Below are positions 50,184 through 58,706 of a stretch of DNA of 64,000 nt, piece by piece. How positions within the stretch are numbered: the stretch's first letter is position 1; the number at the start of each line of letters is the position of its first letter. Where the stretch lies: contig NZ_BDCD01000044.1 of assembly GCF_001613325.1 (NCBI RefSeq), positions 1-64,000 on the forward strand, written 5' to 3'. The stretch is from Nocardia yamanashiensis NBRC 100130 (GTDB lineage Bacteria; Actinomycetota; Actinomycetes; Mycobacteriales; Mycobacteriaceae). The position numbers and the translations under genes are program-made. Under the pieces are notes generated by a model. The model was not told where the DNA came from. It ran no database searches and saw only the letters and a program-made list of their open reading frames with translations.

Positions 50184-53100
50184 ATGGCCGACCTGCATGT
50201 CCCGGCCCATCCCGTGCGGTTCGTGACCGCCGCGGCACTGTTCGACGGCCACGACGCGGCTATCAACATCATGCGGAGAATCCTGCAATCGCAGGGGGCC
50301 GAGGTGATCCATCTCGGGCACAACCGGGCGGTGAGCGAGGTGGTGGACGCCGCCGTCACCGAGGACGTGCAGGGCGTGGCCGTCAGCTCGTATCAGGGCG
50401 GGCACATCGAGTACTTCGAGTACCTGGCGAAGGCATTGCAAGAAGCCGGGGCCGGGCATGTGCGGATCTTCGGCGGGGGCGGTGGGGTGATCATTCCGGA
50501 GGAGATCGCGCGGCTGGCCGAGTCCGGGGTGACGATCTTCTCGCCGGAGGACGGACAGCGGCTCGGCCTGCCGGGCATGATCAATCAGCTGATCGCGGGC
50601 TGCGATGTGGATCTGTCGGTGTCGCCGCCGGATATCGACGCGGTGCTGACCGGCGACCGCGCCGCGCTGGCGCGCACGCTGACCTGTTTGCAGCAGGACA
50701 ATCTGCCCGCGGAGGCGCTGGCGACTCTGACCTCCGCCGCGGCCGCGCGCCGGGTCCCCGTGCTGGGCATCACCGGCACCGGTGGTTCCGGAAAGTCCTC
50801 TCTCACCGATGAATTGGTGCGGCGGCTGCGCACCGACCAGCAGGACAAGCTGCGGGTCGCGGTGCTCGCGGTGGATCCGACCCGGCGGCGCGGCGGCGGC
50901 GCGCTGCTCGGCGACCGCATCCGGATGAACGCCCTGGACGGCGACCGGGTCTTCTTCCGTTCCCTCGCCACCCGGGGCGAGCGCGAGGTGCCGCGCAATA
51001 TCGACGAGATGGTGATCGCCTGCCAGGCAGCGGGTTACGACCTGGTGGTGCTGGAGACCCCCGGTATCGGGCAGGGCGATGCCGAGATCACCGGGCACGT
51101 GGACGTATCGCTGTATGTGATGACGCCGGAGTTCGGCGCGGCCTCCCAGCTCGAGAAGATCGACATGCTCGATTACGCGGATGTGGTGGCCATCAACAAG
51201 TTCGAGCGGCGCGGGGCCGAGGACGCGCTGCGGGACGTGTCGCGACAGCTGGTCCGCAATCGCGAGGACTTCCACGCCCTACCGGAGGACATGCCGGTAT
51301 TCGGCACCAGCGCGGCCACTTTCAACGACGACGGGGTGACGGCGCTCTATCAGGAACTGAGCGCCCGGCTCGCCGAGCACGGACTGCCGCTCGAACCCGG
51401 CGTGCTGCCGCGGGTGGACACCCGGGCCTCGACCCGGTTCGCGCAGATCATTCCGCCCGCGCGGGTGCGGTATCTGGCCGAGATCGCGGAGACGGTGCGC
51501 GGGTATCACGCGGAGACGGCGCGGCAGGTGCCGGCGGCGCAGCGGGTGCAGCGGTTCGAGCAGGTGCTGGCCGAACTGCCCGGGGAGGCATCGGTCGCGG
51601 AGCTGCTCGAACGCGCCCGGCGCGAATTGCCCTCGGAGAGCGCGGATCTGATCGCGCGGTGGCCCGCCCTCGCCGAGTCGTATCAGGGTGACGAGCAGAT
51701 CGTGCGGGTCCGCGACAAGGAGCTGCGCACGCCGCTGCGCCGGGAAACCCTGTCCGGCAGCTCGATTCCCCGGGTGGCGCTCCCCCGCTACACCGATCAC
51801 GGTGAGCTGCTGCGTTTCCTGCGCGCCGAGCACCTGCCCGGCCACTTCCCGTACACGGCGGGGGTGTTCCCGTTCAAGCGCGACGGCGAGGATCCGGCCC
51901 GCATGTTCGCGGGCGAGGGCGATGCCTTCCGCACCAATCGCCGGTTCAAGGTGCTCTCCGAACACGCCGACGCCAAACGGCTTTCGACCGCCTTCGACTC
52001 GGTGACGCTCTACGGCCACGATCCCGCCGAACGGCCCGACATCTACGGCAAGGTCGGCACCTCCGGGGTCTCCATCGCCACCCTCGACGATATGAAGGCG
52101 CTCTACGACGGTTTCGACCTGGACGCGCCCAGCACCTCGGTGTCCATGACCATCAACGGCCCCGCGCCGACCATCCTGGCGTTCTATCTCAATGCCGCCA
52201 TGGATCAAGCGCTGGAACAGTTCTCGGCCGCCGAGGGATGCGAACCGACCGCCGCGGAAGCCGCGGAATTGCGGGCCCGCACCCTGGCCACCGTGCGCGG
52301 CACCGTGCAGGCCGACATTCTCAAGGAGGATCAGGGCCAGAACACCTGCATCTTCTCCACCGAATTCAGTCTGCGCATGATGGCCGACATCCAGGAATGG
52401 TTCGTGCGCAACAGCGTTCGCAATTTCTATTCGGTCTCCATCTCCGGATATCACATCGCCGAGGCGGGCGCGAACCCGATCAGCCAGCTGGCCTTCACCC
52501 TCGCCAACGGCTTCACCTACGTGGAGGCGTATCTGGCGCGCGGTATGCGCATCGACGATTTCGCGCCGAACCTGTCCTTCTTCTTCTCCAATGGCATGGA
52601 CGCGGAATACTCGGTGATCGGCCGGGTGGCGCGGCGCATCTGGGCGATCGCCATGCGCGACAAGTACGGGGCCAACGACCGCTCGCAGAAACTCAAGTAC
52701 CACATTCAGACCTCCGGCCGGTCGCTGCACGCACAGGAGATGAGCTTCAACGACATTCGCACCACGCTGCAGGCGCTGATCGCGGTCTACGACAATTGCA
52801 ACAGCCTGCACACCAATGCCTACGACGAGGCGGTGACCACGCCCACCGAGGAATCGGTGCGCCGGGCGCTGGCCATTCAGCTCATCATCAACCGGGAATG
52901 GGGGCTCGCCATGAACGAGAACCCGCTGCAGGGCAGTTTCGTCATCGACGAGCTGACCGACCTGGTGGAAGAGGCGGTACTGCGCGAATTCGAGCGGATC
53001 AGCGAACGCGGCGGGGTGCTCGGGGCCATGGAGACCGGATATCAGCGCGGGCGCATCCAGGACGAATCCATGCTGTACGAACGGCGCAAGCACGAGGGCA

Positions 53101-53393
53101 GCCTGCCGATCATCGGCGTCAACACCTTCCGCAATCCGCACGGCGAGGAGCAGCGGGTGCTGGAATTGGCGCGCGGCACCGAGAGCGAGAAGCAGTCGCA
53201 GCTGGAGCGGGTGCGCGAGTTCACCGCCCGCCATCGCGGGGAGGCCCCGGCGGCGCTGGCGGAACTGGCGGCCGCGGCGGCCGGCGACGCCAATGTATTC
53301 GAGGTGCTGATGAACGCGGCCCGGGTGTGCACGCTGCAGCAGATCACCGATGCGTTCTTCACGGTTGGAGGTCAGTACCGCCGGAATGTGTGA
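50184..53393 (+). CDS. icmF: Fused isobutyryl-CoA mutase
   Basis: Adenosylcobalamin-dependent radical enzyme interconverting isobutyryl-CoA and n-butyryl-CoA, with its own G-protein chaperone in one chain. 1069 residues from the ATG at 50184 (GGAGAA upstream). Residues about 10-145 are the B12-binding domain (DGHDAA at 21-26, SSYQGGH, FGGGGG); about 190-410 the MeaI-type GTPase with Walker A GTGGSGKS (198-205); about 550-1069 the substrate TIM barrel with PYTAGVFPFKR, GKVGTSGVSIATLDDM and LKYHIQTSGRSLHAQE. Divergent from the valine operon, which shares its substrate. Confidence 0.95.
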   Translation: MADLHVPAHPVRFVTAAALFDGHDAAINIMRRILQSQGAEVIHLGHNRAVSEVVDAAVTEDVQGVAVSSYQGGHIEYFEYLAKALQEAGAGHVRIFGGGGGVIIPEEIARLAESGVTIFSPEDGQRLGLPGMINQLIAGCDVDLSVSPPDIDAVLTGDRAALARTLTCLQQDNLPAEALATLTSAAAARRVPVLGITGTGGSGKSSLTDELVRRLRTDQQDKLRVAVLAVDPTRRRGGGALLGDRIRMNALDGDRVFFRSLATRGEREVPRNIDEMVIACQAAGYDLVVLETPGIGQGDAEITGHVDVSLYVMTPEFGAASQLEKIDMLDYADVVAINKFERRGAEDALRDVSRQLVRNREDFHALPEDMPVFGTSAATFNDDGVTALYQELSARLAEHGLPLEPGVLPRVDTRASTRFAQIIPPARVRYLAEIAETVRGYHAETARQVPAAQRVQRFEQVLAELPGEASVAELLERARRELPSESADLIARWPALAESYQGDEQIVRVRDKELRTPLRRETLSGSSIPRVALPRYTDHGELLRFLRAEHLPGHFPYTAGVFPFKRDGEDPARMFAGEGDAFRTNRRFKVLSEHADAKRLSTAFDSVTLYGHDPAERPDIYGKVGTSGVSIATLDDMKALYDGFDLDAPSTSVSMTINGPAPTILAFYLNAAMDQALEQFSAAEGCEPTAAEAAELRARTLATVRGTVQADILKEDQGQNTCIFSTEFSLRMMADIQEWFVRNSVRNFYSVSISGYHIAEAGANPISQLAFTLANGFTYVEAYLARGMRIDDFAPNLSFFFSNGMDAEYSVIGRVARRIWAIAMRDKYGANDRSQKLKYHIQTSGRSLHAQEMSFNDIRTTLQALIAVYDNCNSLHTNAYDEAVTTPTEESVRRALAIQLIINREWGLAMNENPLQGSFVIDELTDLVEEAVLREFERISERGGVLGAMETGYQRGRIQDESMLYERRKHEGSLPIIGVNTFRNPHGEEQRVLELARGTESEKQSQLERVREFTARHRGEAPAALAELAAAAAGDANVFEVLMNAARVCTLQQITDAFFTVGGQYRRNV

Positions 53394-53429
53394 CAATCCG
53401 AATCAGCCGATTCGGACGGAAGGGACGTC

Positions 53430-54503
53430 ATGGACCTTGCGGGAATGACAGTCGTCGATGCGCACATTCACCAGTGGGATCCGCTGACCACCCCGCGCGA
53501 GTTCAGCCCGGTGGCCAAACTCTTCCGGTATCTGCCCGTTCCGATCGATGTCGCCAAACGGGTGGCGCCGCGCCGGGATCGTGAATTCGTCGGCGACCCA
53601 GCGCCTTTCGTCGCCCCGTATCTGCCCGCCGACTATCGCGCCGATGCGGGCGAGGTGCCGGTCGAGGCGATCGTGCACATCGAAGTGGAATGGACCGGGA
53701 AGGGGCCGCTGCGCCAGGTCGACGAGACCCGCTGGGTGGCGAGCCTGCCGTTCGGGGTGGACACGCCGCTACTGGGCGCGATCGTCGGCGCGGCCGATCC
53801 GGCGCGACCCGGATTCGCCGAACTCCTCGACGCCCATCGCGCGGCCTCGCCGCTGTTCCGGGGCATTCGCACCCGGGTCGAATACCACCCGGATTCCGGT
53901 GTCCGCGCGCACAACAAGGAACCGGGCGCGCTCACCGCCCCGCGTTTCCTGGACGGTTTCGCCGCGCTGGCCGAACGCAAGCTGGGTTTCGAAGCCTGGG
54001 TCTACTCGAATCAGCTGCCCGAGGTGACGGCGCTGGCCGGGCACTACCCGGACGCCACCATCGTGCTCAACCATCTCGGTACGCCCGCCGGGATTTTCGG
54101 GCCGGTCGGCAAGCACACCGGGCGCAATCCGGGTGAGCGCCGCGAGCTGTTCGTGCGCTGGCGCGACGATATCGCCGCGCTGGCAACGCATCCGAACGTG
54201 GTGGCCAAGGTGAGCGGGCTGATGATGCCGATCCTCGGCCACCCGGTGCCGCCGCGCGGCGAGCCCACCCCGGTACCCGTACTGCTCGACCGCATTTCAC
54301 CCCTGCTGCACCACGCCCTGGACGTGTTCGGCCCGGACCGGCTGCTGTGGGGCTCGAATTTCCCAGTGGACAAACCGATTACGAGCATTCCCAATGCCGC
54401 CGCGGCGGTCGCGACGGCGCTCACCGACCACGGCGCGGACGCCGCCGCCCTGGATCAGGTCTTCCGCACCAACGCGCAGCGGGTGTACGGGGTCGGGGAC
54501 TGA
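53430..54503 (+). CDS. Amidohydrolase-2 family metal-dependent hydrolase
   Basis: TIM-barrel hydrolase/decarboxylase of 357 residues. The metal-binding N-terminal motif is VDAHIHQWDP (His12, His14), the mid-barrel histidine is in IVLNHLGTP, and the C-terminal acid is in LLWGSNFPVDKP. This matches PF04909, the family of 2-pyrone-4,6-dicarboxylate lactonase and aromatic-acid decarboxylases. The substrate is not readable. It begins 36 bases after icmF, close enough for cotranscription, but no link to butyryl-CoA metabolism is evident. Confidence 0.85.
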   Translation: MDLAGMTVVDAHIHQWDPLTTPREFSPVAKLFRYLPVPIDVAKRVAPRRDREFVGDPAPFVAPYLPADYRADAGEVPVEAIVHIEVEWTGKGPLRQVDETRWVASLPFGVDTPLLGAIVGAADPARPGFAELLDAHRAASPLFRGIRTRVEYHPDSGVRAHNKEPGALTAPRFLDGFAALAERKLGFEAWVYSNQLPEVTALAGHYPDATIVLNHLGTPAGIFGPVGKHTGRNPGERRELFVRWRDDIAALATHPNVVAKVSGLMMPILGHPVPPRGEPTPVPVLLDRISPLLHHALDVFGPDRLLWGSNFPVDKPITSIPNAAAAVATALTDHGADAAALDQVFRTNAQRVYGVGD

Positions 54504-54518
54504 CCGCCGCTACCCGGG

Positions 54519-54554
54519 TTTCGGGGCCTTGCCCCTGAGAGCTACGAGAGTTGT
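54519..54554 (+). repeat. Hairpin repeat element, copy 3 (inverted relative to copies 1-2)
   Basis: TTCGGGGCCTTGCCCC is followed by TGAGAGCTACGAGAGTTGT. Bases 54531-54554 equal the reverse complement of 15557-15580 exactly. It starts 15 bases after the amidohydrolase stop, in the same orientation relative to its gene as copies 1-2 have to the sigma gene. The hairpin stem is kept although the loop differs. Confidence 0.8.
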
Positions 54555-54631
54555 TCCCTTCATGAGCGAATCCCGGCCATAGGTGTGGCGCACCCATAGC
54601 CAAGGGTTTGCCATGACTAGGGTTGCTCGCC

Positions 54632-55618
54632 ATGGAACGGATTCTCGGGATCGGAATGGCGTTCTGGGAGTCCAGGACTTTGCTCAGCGCGGTCGAACTC
54701 GGCGTGTTCACCGTGCTGGGCGACCGGGAACTCACCCTGGAGGAGTTGCGCGACAAACTCGGCCTGCACCCGCGCTCGGCTCGTGACTTCCTGGACGCGC
54801 TGGTCGCCATGGGGATGCTGCGGCGCACCGGCGGCCGCTACGCCAACACACCCGAGACGGCCGCCCATCTGGACCGCACCCGGGACGAATACGTCGGCGG
54901 TTTCCTGGAAATGGCCGCGAGCCGCCTCTACGGCTTCTGGGGCGACCTGACCGAGGGCCTTCGCACCGGCCAACCGCAGAACGAGGCCAAGAACGGCGGC
55001 GACTTCTTCGCCACCCTGTACCAGGACGGCCGCAAACTCCGGGACTTCCAGCGCGCCATGACCGGTCTGTCCCTGCCCAGCGCCCGAGCCATAGCCAAGG
55101 CGTTCCCCTGGGAGAAATGGCAGACCATGACCGATATCGGCACCGCCCAGGGCGCACTGCTGCGCACCGTCCTCGACCACCACCCCCACCTCACCGGCAC
55201 CGGCTTCGACCTACCCGCCGTCGCACCCCTCTTCACCGAATACGTTGCCGCCCTGGGCGATCGCGCCCGCTTCCACCCCGGCGACTTCTTCGCCGACGAA
55301 CTCCCCGCCGCCGACGTCCTGGTCTTCGGCCACATCCTGCACGACTGGGACCTCGCCACCAAACGCCTGCTCCTGGAAAAGGCGTACCGCGCCCTCCCCG
55401 CCGGCGGCGCGATCATCGTCTACGAAACCCTCATCGACGACGACCGCCGCACCAACCTGACCGCCCTCCTGATGAGCCTCAACATGCTCATCGAAACCCC
55501 CGGCGGCTTCGACTACACCGGCGCCGATCTGCGTGAATGGCTGGCGGACGCCGGATTCCGCGATGCCCGCACGGTCCCGCTGACGGGCGCGGAATCCATG
55601 GTCTGGGCACTCAAATAG
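54632..55618 (+). CDS. O-methyltransferase-type SAM-dependent methyltransferase
   Basis: 328 residues from the ATG at 54632. An N-terminal winged-helix dimerisation domain (ESRTLLSAVELGVFTVLGDRELTLEELRDKLGLHPRSARDFLDAL, split here for reading) precedes a Rossmann methyltransferase domain with TDIGTAQGALLRTVL (SAM motif I), GDFFADELPAADVLVFGHILHDW and the post-motif GGFDYTGADLREWLADAGF. This is the plant/actinomycete small-molecule O- or C-methyltransferase layout (PF00891-like). GTAQG replaces the usual GGGxG, so SAM binding may be altered. Substrate unknown. Confidence 0.82.
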   Translation: MERILGIGMAFWESRTLLSAVELGVFTVLGDRELTLEELRDKLGLHPRSARDFLDALVAMGMLRRTGGRYANTPETAAHLDRTRDEYVGGFLEMAASRLYGFWGDLTEGLRTGQPQNEAKNGGDFFATLYQDGRKLRDFQRAMTGLSLPSARAIAKAFPWEKWQTMTDIGTAQGALLRTVLDHHPHLTGTGFDLPAVAPLFTEYVAALGDRARFHPGDFFADELPAADVLVFGHILHDWDLATKRLLLEKAYRALPAGGAIIVYETLIDDDRRTNLTALLMSLNMLIETPGGFDYTGADLREWLADAGFRDARTVPLTGAESMVWALK

Positions 55619-56027
55619 CTCCCAGCGCACGCGCACCCGCCCATTCCAGCGCCGCGAACACCGCGACGAAGACCGCGCCGATGAGCAGGAACGCGATGCC
55701 CCACCCGGTCAGATCGATCAGCCCGGACCAGGTCAGCGCGATCAGCCCGACCGCCGATGCCGCATTGACGGCAACCACCGAATAGCCCAGGCGCACGGGT
55801 ATTTCCGGGTAGCCGGCGATCAACAGCAGCGCGATGGCCCCGCCGAGCATGGCGACGCCGAACGGAATCGACCAGGCCGTCGGCAGGCCGAGCGGATCCC
55901 GCAGCGCCCGGGCGGCGGCCAGCATGAAGATGCCGAAGACGCCGGTGCCCGCACCGTCCAGGCGCAGGGCCGTCCGCAGCGGAACGACCGGCGCGGCGGA
56001 TGTGGCGGACGCGGTGATGACGGTCAT
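55611..56027 (-). CDS. Small four-helix membrane protein
   Basis: 138 residues with four predicted membrane helices (about 27-43, 51-71, 80-102 and 107-130). No family is recognised; the layout resembles small integral proteins often found beside XRE or TetR regulators. Its 3' end overlaps the convergent methyltransferase gene by 8 bases, and its 5' region holds a strong palindrome shared with the divergent XRE gene, which suggests that regulator controls it. Confidence 0.7.
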   Translation of the reverse strand: MTVITASATSAAPVVPLRTALRLDGAGTGVFGIFMLAAARALRDPLGLPTAWSIPFGVAMLGGAIALLLIAGYPEIPVRLGYSVVAVNAASAVGLIALTWSGLIDLTGWGIAFLLIGAVFVAVFAALEWAGARALGAI

Positions 56028-56093
56028 GAGCGAAACCTCCCGTAGCTGGCTGAATTCCGCCTCCGACGCTCCCCTGCCGCGAGCAGCGTCTCA

Positions 56094-56110
56094 ATAACCT
56101 CGGAGGTTAT
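56094..56110. promoter_or_regulatory. Perfect 17-base palindrome between divergent genes
   Basis: ATAACCTC-G-GAGGTTAT: 8-base perfect arms around one base. It lies 66 bases before the membrane-protein start and 34 bases before the XRE start. A probable operator for the XRE protein. Confidence 0.75.
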
Positions 56111-56144
56111 GGGACGCCCGCACCTGCGTGGCTACGCTGCGCAT

Positions 56145-56951
56145 ATGACGCAGACCGCACCGCGGCTCTCCAGAATCGGCGTGCTGCTCCGGGATTGGCG
56201 GCAACGGCGCCGATTGAGCCAGTTGGACCTGGCGCTGGCCGCCGGCACCTCGGCGCGGCACCTGTCCTATGTGGAGACCGGGCGCGCCGAACCCAGTCGC
56301 GGCATGGTGCTGCGACTGTGCGAAACCCTGGATATCCCACTACGGGAACGCAATACGCTCCTGCTCGCCGCCGGATACGCCCCCGAATACCGGGAGAGCA
56401 GTCTCGACGACGCCGGACTGGCCGCCGTGCGCAGCGCGCTCGACACCATGCTCACCACCCATGAGCCGTACCCGGCGGTGGTGGTGGATCGGCATTGGGA
56501 TGTGGTGACCGGCAATCACGCCATGGGGGTGCTGATGCGTGGCATTCCCGATCATCTGCTCGCCCCGCGCCCGAACGTGTACCGCCTGGTCCTGCACCCC
56601 GAGGGCCTGTCCCGGCACCTGGTCAATGCGGCTCAGGTTCGCGAAGCGTTCCTGGAACGCCTTGCCGCCCAGGTCAATGCGACCGGCGATGCCCGGCTGC
56701 GGGCGCTGCGCGAGGAGATATCCGGCTATCCCGCGGCCGATTCCGGCGAGCGCACGGATGCTCCCGAGACCGGGCCGTTCCAGGTTCCGCTGCGCATCCG
56801 GACGCCGATGGGCGAACTGTCCATGTTCAGCACCATGGCCACCTTCGGCGCGCCCGCCGATGTCACCCTGTCCGAGCTGGCCATCGAATTCTTCTATCCC
56901 CTGGACGAATTCACCGCGACCGCGCTGCGCGGCCTGGCCGGGGAACCCTGA
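56145..56951 (+). CDS. XRE-family regulator with MmyB-like ligand domain
   Basis: 268 residues from the ATG at 56145. The N-terminal Cro/C1 helix-turn-helix is residues about 10-65 (GVLLRDWRQRRRLSQLDLALAAGTSARHLSYVETG, read in parts). The rest matches the MmyB-like PAS-type domain, with VVVDRHWDVVTGNHAM and NVYRLVLHPEGLSRHL, a group that binds fatty-acid-like ligands in Streptomyces. It probably controls the divergent membrane-protein gene through the palindrome between them. Confidence 0.88.
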   Translation: MTQTAPRLSRIGVLLRDWRQRRRLSQLDLALAAGTSARHLSYVETGRAEPSRGMVLRLCETLDIPLRERNTLLLAAGYAPEYRESSLDDAGLAAVRSALDTMLTTHEPYPAVVVDRHWDVVTGNHAMGVLMRGIPDHLLAPRPNVYRLVLHPEGLSRHLVNAAQVREAFLERLAAQVNATGDARLRALREEISGYPAADSGERTDAPETGPFQVPLRIRTPMGELSMFSTMATFGAPADVTLSELAIEFFYPLDEFTATALRGLAGEP

Positions 56952-56957
56952 CCGCGC

Positions 56958-57908
56958 TCAACCGCGTCCCAGCCGGACCGCGCCCACGCCCAGCACCGCC
57001 GCACCGGCCACCAGGATGAGGACGGCCGCGCCCACCGAATGGTCGGTCCATTCCCAGACCGCTTGCACCACCGCGATGGTCACCAGTGCGCCGCCGCCGA
57101 GCACCAGCACCGGGTTGCGGTCGGTGAAGTAGAGGGCGAAACATGTTGCGGCGGTCGCCAGCAGGAAGGCGACGGCCCAGCCGGTGTGCAGGTCGCCGGT
57201 CAGTTCGGCGCCGACGACGGCGATCACCATGGCGATGACGTAGCCGGCCCAGGTCGGTACTGCCCGGCCGGATCGGGCGGCCGCGAACCAGATTCCGGCC
57301 AGTACGAGCAGGCCGATGCCCATGCCGAAATCGTCCAGATCCGCCCAGACCGTGAGCATCGCCGCCACCGCCGGGGCGGAGAACAGGCCACAGGCCACCA
57401 GCCCCATCAACGATGGCAGTGCCGTGTAACCGAGCACCGCCAGCCCGGTGCCGACCAGCGCGGCCCAGACGAACGCGTTGTCGTCGCCGCGTTCGTCGAT
57501 AGCCAGCCCGACCAGCAGGGCGGCGGAGATGGGGGCCAGGGCGAACAGCGTCGCCGCCAGCCGGGCCGGACCGGTGCGGGCGAAACCATCGGGCTGGAAC
57601 AGTCCGCGCCGCCCGCCCGCCAAGGCCACGCCGCCCGCGATCAATCCGGCCGAAACCAGCGCCAGCGCCAGCAGTTTCCCGGCCGTGCCGAGGTTGTCCC
57701 AGGAGGAATCCAGCAGCACCACCAGCCCGGCCAGTACCAGCCCCGCCCCCGCATAGGCCGCGATCTCGGCCAGCAGCCGCCCCGGCGCATGCCGCGCCGC
57801 CCGCTCCCACGCCACCGCGTCCAGCACCGCATCACGCTGGTCGCCGGTCAGCACCCCGTCACTGACCAATCGCGCCAGCGCGGCCCCCACCTCACGATCA
57901 ACTGTCAT
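56958..57908 (-). CDS. DUF2157-like polytopic membrane protein
   Basis: 316 residues: an N-terminal cytoplasmic helical segment (about 1-43, LARLVSDGVLTGDQRDAVLDAV) and about ten membrane helices. The N-terminal part followed by GRLLAEIAAYAGAGLVLAGLVVL is typical of DUF2157 proteins. Function unknown. It is convergent with the XRE gene, 6 bases apart. Confidence 0.78.
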   Translation of the reverse strand: MTVDREVGAALARLVSDGVLTGDQRDAVLDAVAWERAARHAPGRLLAEIAAYAGAGLVLAGLVVLLDSSWDNLGTAGKLLALALVSAGLIAGGVALAGGRRGLFQPDGFARTGPARLAATLFALAPISAALLVGLAIDERGDDNAFVWAALVGTGLAVLGYTALPSLMGLVACGLFSAPAVAAMLTVWADLDDFGMGIGLLVLAGIWFAAARSGRAVPTWAGYVIAMVIAVVGAELTGDLHTGWAVAFLLATAATCFALYFTDRNPVLVLGGGALVTIAVVQAVWEWTDHSVGAAVLILVAGAAVLGVGAVRLGRG

Positions 57909-57966
57909 GCCTCATTATCGACGGGCTTGGCCATTGCGCATCGCGGTCGGTTCCCGGCGCGGCGGA

Positions 57967-58602
57967 TCAGTCCGGCAGCGCCAGGTATTGGGTGCCGAGC
58001 AGGTCGGCGGTGCGGCAGACGTGTTCGACGATGGCGGCGGTATCGGCCTCGATGGCGCCGGTGCGCCAAGCGGTGAGCAGCTCGCTGAACCCGCCGATGC
58101 CCATGAGAGTGCTCATCCGGAAGGCGGATTCGTCCACGCCGGGGCGCAGGTAGGGACGGCCGGTGGCGATGAGCAGATCGGTGGCCTCGGTGAGGGTGGC
58201 CTTGCGGCGCTCCTCCAGCACCCGGCTGCCGGCGTGATTGTCGAACAGGATGCGGGCGTGCCCGTTCGACTGCAGATCGATGGCGCGCGCCACCGCCAGG
58301 TGCAGGATCTCCAGGGGCGCTTCCGAAAGATGCTCGGCGACAACGGCGGAGAGCTCGCCGAAGACCTCGAAGCAGACCTCGTCCCAGACCGCGCCCAGCA
58401 GTTCGTCACGGTCGGCGAAATGCTCGTAGAAGTAGCGGTCGTTGAGCGCGGCGCGCGTGCACACGCCGCGCATGGTGACTGCGGCCCAGCCGTTTTCGAG
58501 CCAGATCTCCAGAGCCGCGTCGAGGAGCCGGCGGCGGCGTTCGGCGCGGCGTTCCTCGGGGGTGCGGCCGCCCCAGGTTCGAGCGGGTGCGCGGACGTCC
58601 AT
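57967..58602 (-). CDS. TetR-family transcriptional regulator
   Basis: 211 residues from the ATG at 58602. The helix-turn-helix is about residues 41-62 (AAVTMRGVCTRAALNDRYFYEHF), followed by an all-helical ligand domain with a C-terminal VEHVCRTADLL helix. The start lacks a ribosome site, so an internal start is possible. It is divergent from the SDR/diiron/monooxygenase operon, and the region between holds a consensus promoter and palindromes, so it is the likely repressor of that operon. Confidence 0.87.
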   Translation of the reverse strand: MDVRAPARTWGGRTPEERRAERRRRLLDAALEIWLENGWAAVTMRGVCTRAALNDRYFYEHFADRDELLGAVWDEVCFEVFGELSAVVAEHLSEAPLEILHLAVARAIDLQSNGHARILFDNHAGSRVLEERRKATLTEATDLLIATGRPYLRPGVDESAFRMSTLMGIGGFSELLTAWRTGAIEADTAAIVEHVCRTADLLGTQYLALPD

Positions 58603-58604
58603 GC

Positions 58605-58670
58605 TTGACAAAATAGCGCACCGCGCGCCTAATTGGTGGCAGGTGCGGCCAATGGTGGCAGACGCCACCA
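58605..58670 (+). promoter_or_regulatory. Promoter and probable TetR operator for the monooxygenase operon
   Basis: A perfect -35 TTGACA (58605-58610), 17-base spacer and CCTAAT (58628-58633). Directly downstream are ATTGG...CCAAT (58632-58653) and TGGTGGC-AGAC-GCCACCA (58653-58670), a 7-base perfect inverted repeat. A bound TetR dimer here would block transcription of the SDR gene starting at 58707. Confidence 0.65.
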
Positions 58671-58706
58671 GTTGACCGCCCGGATGCCAACTCTCCGGGA
58701 GTTCCC

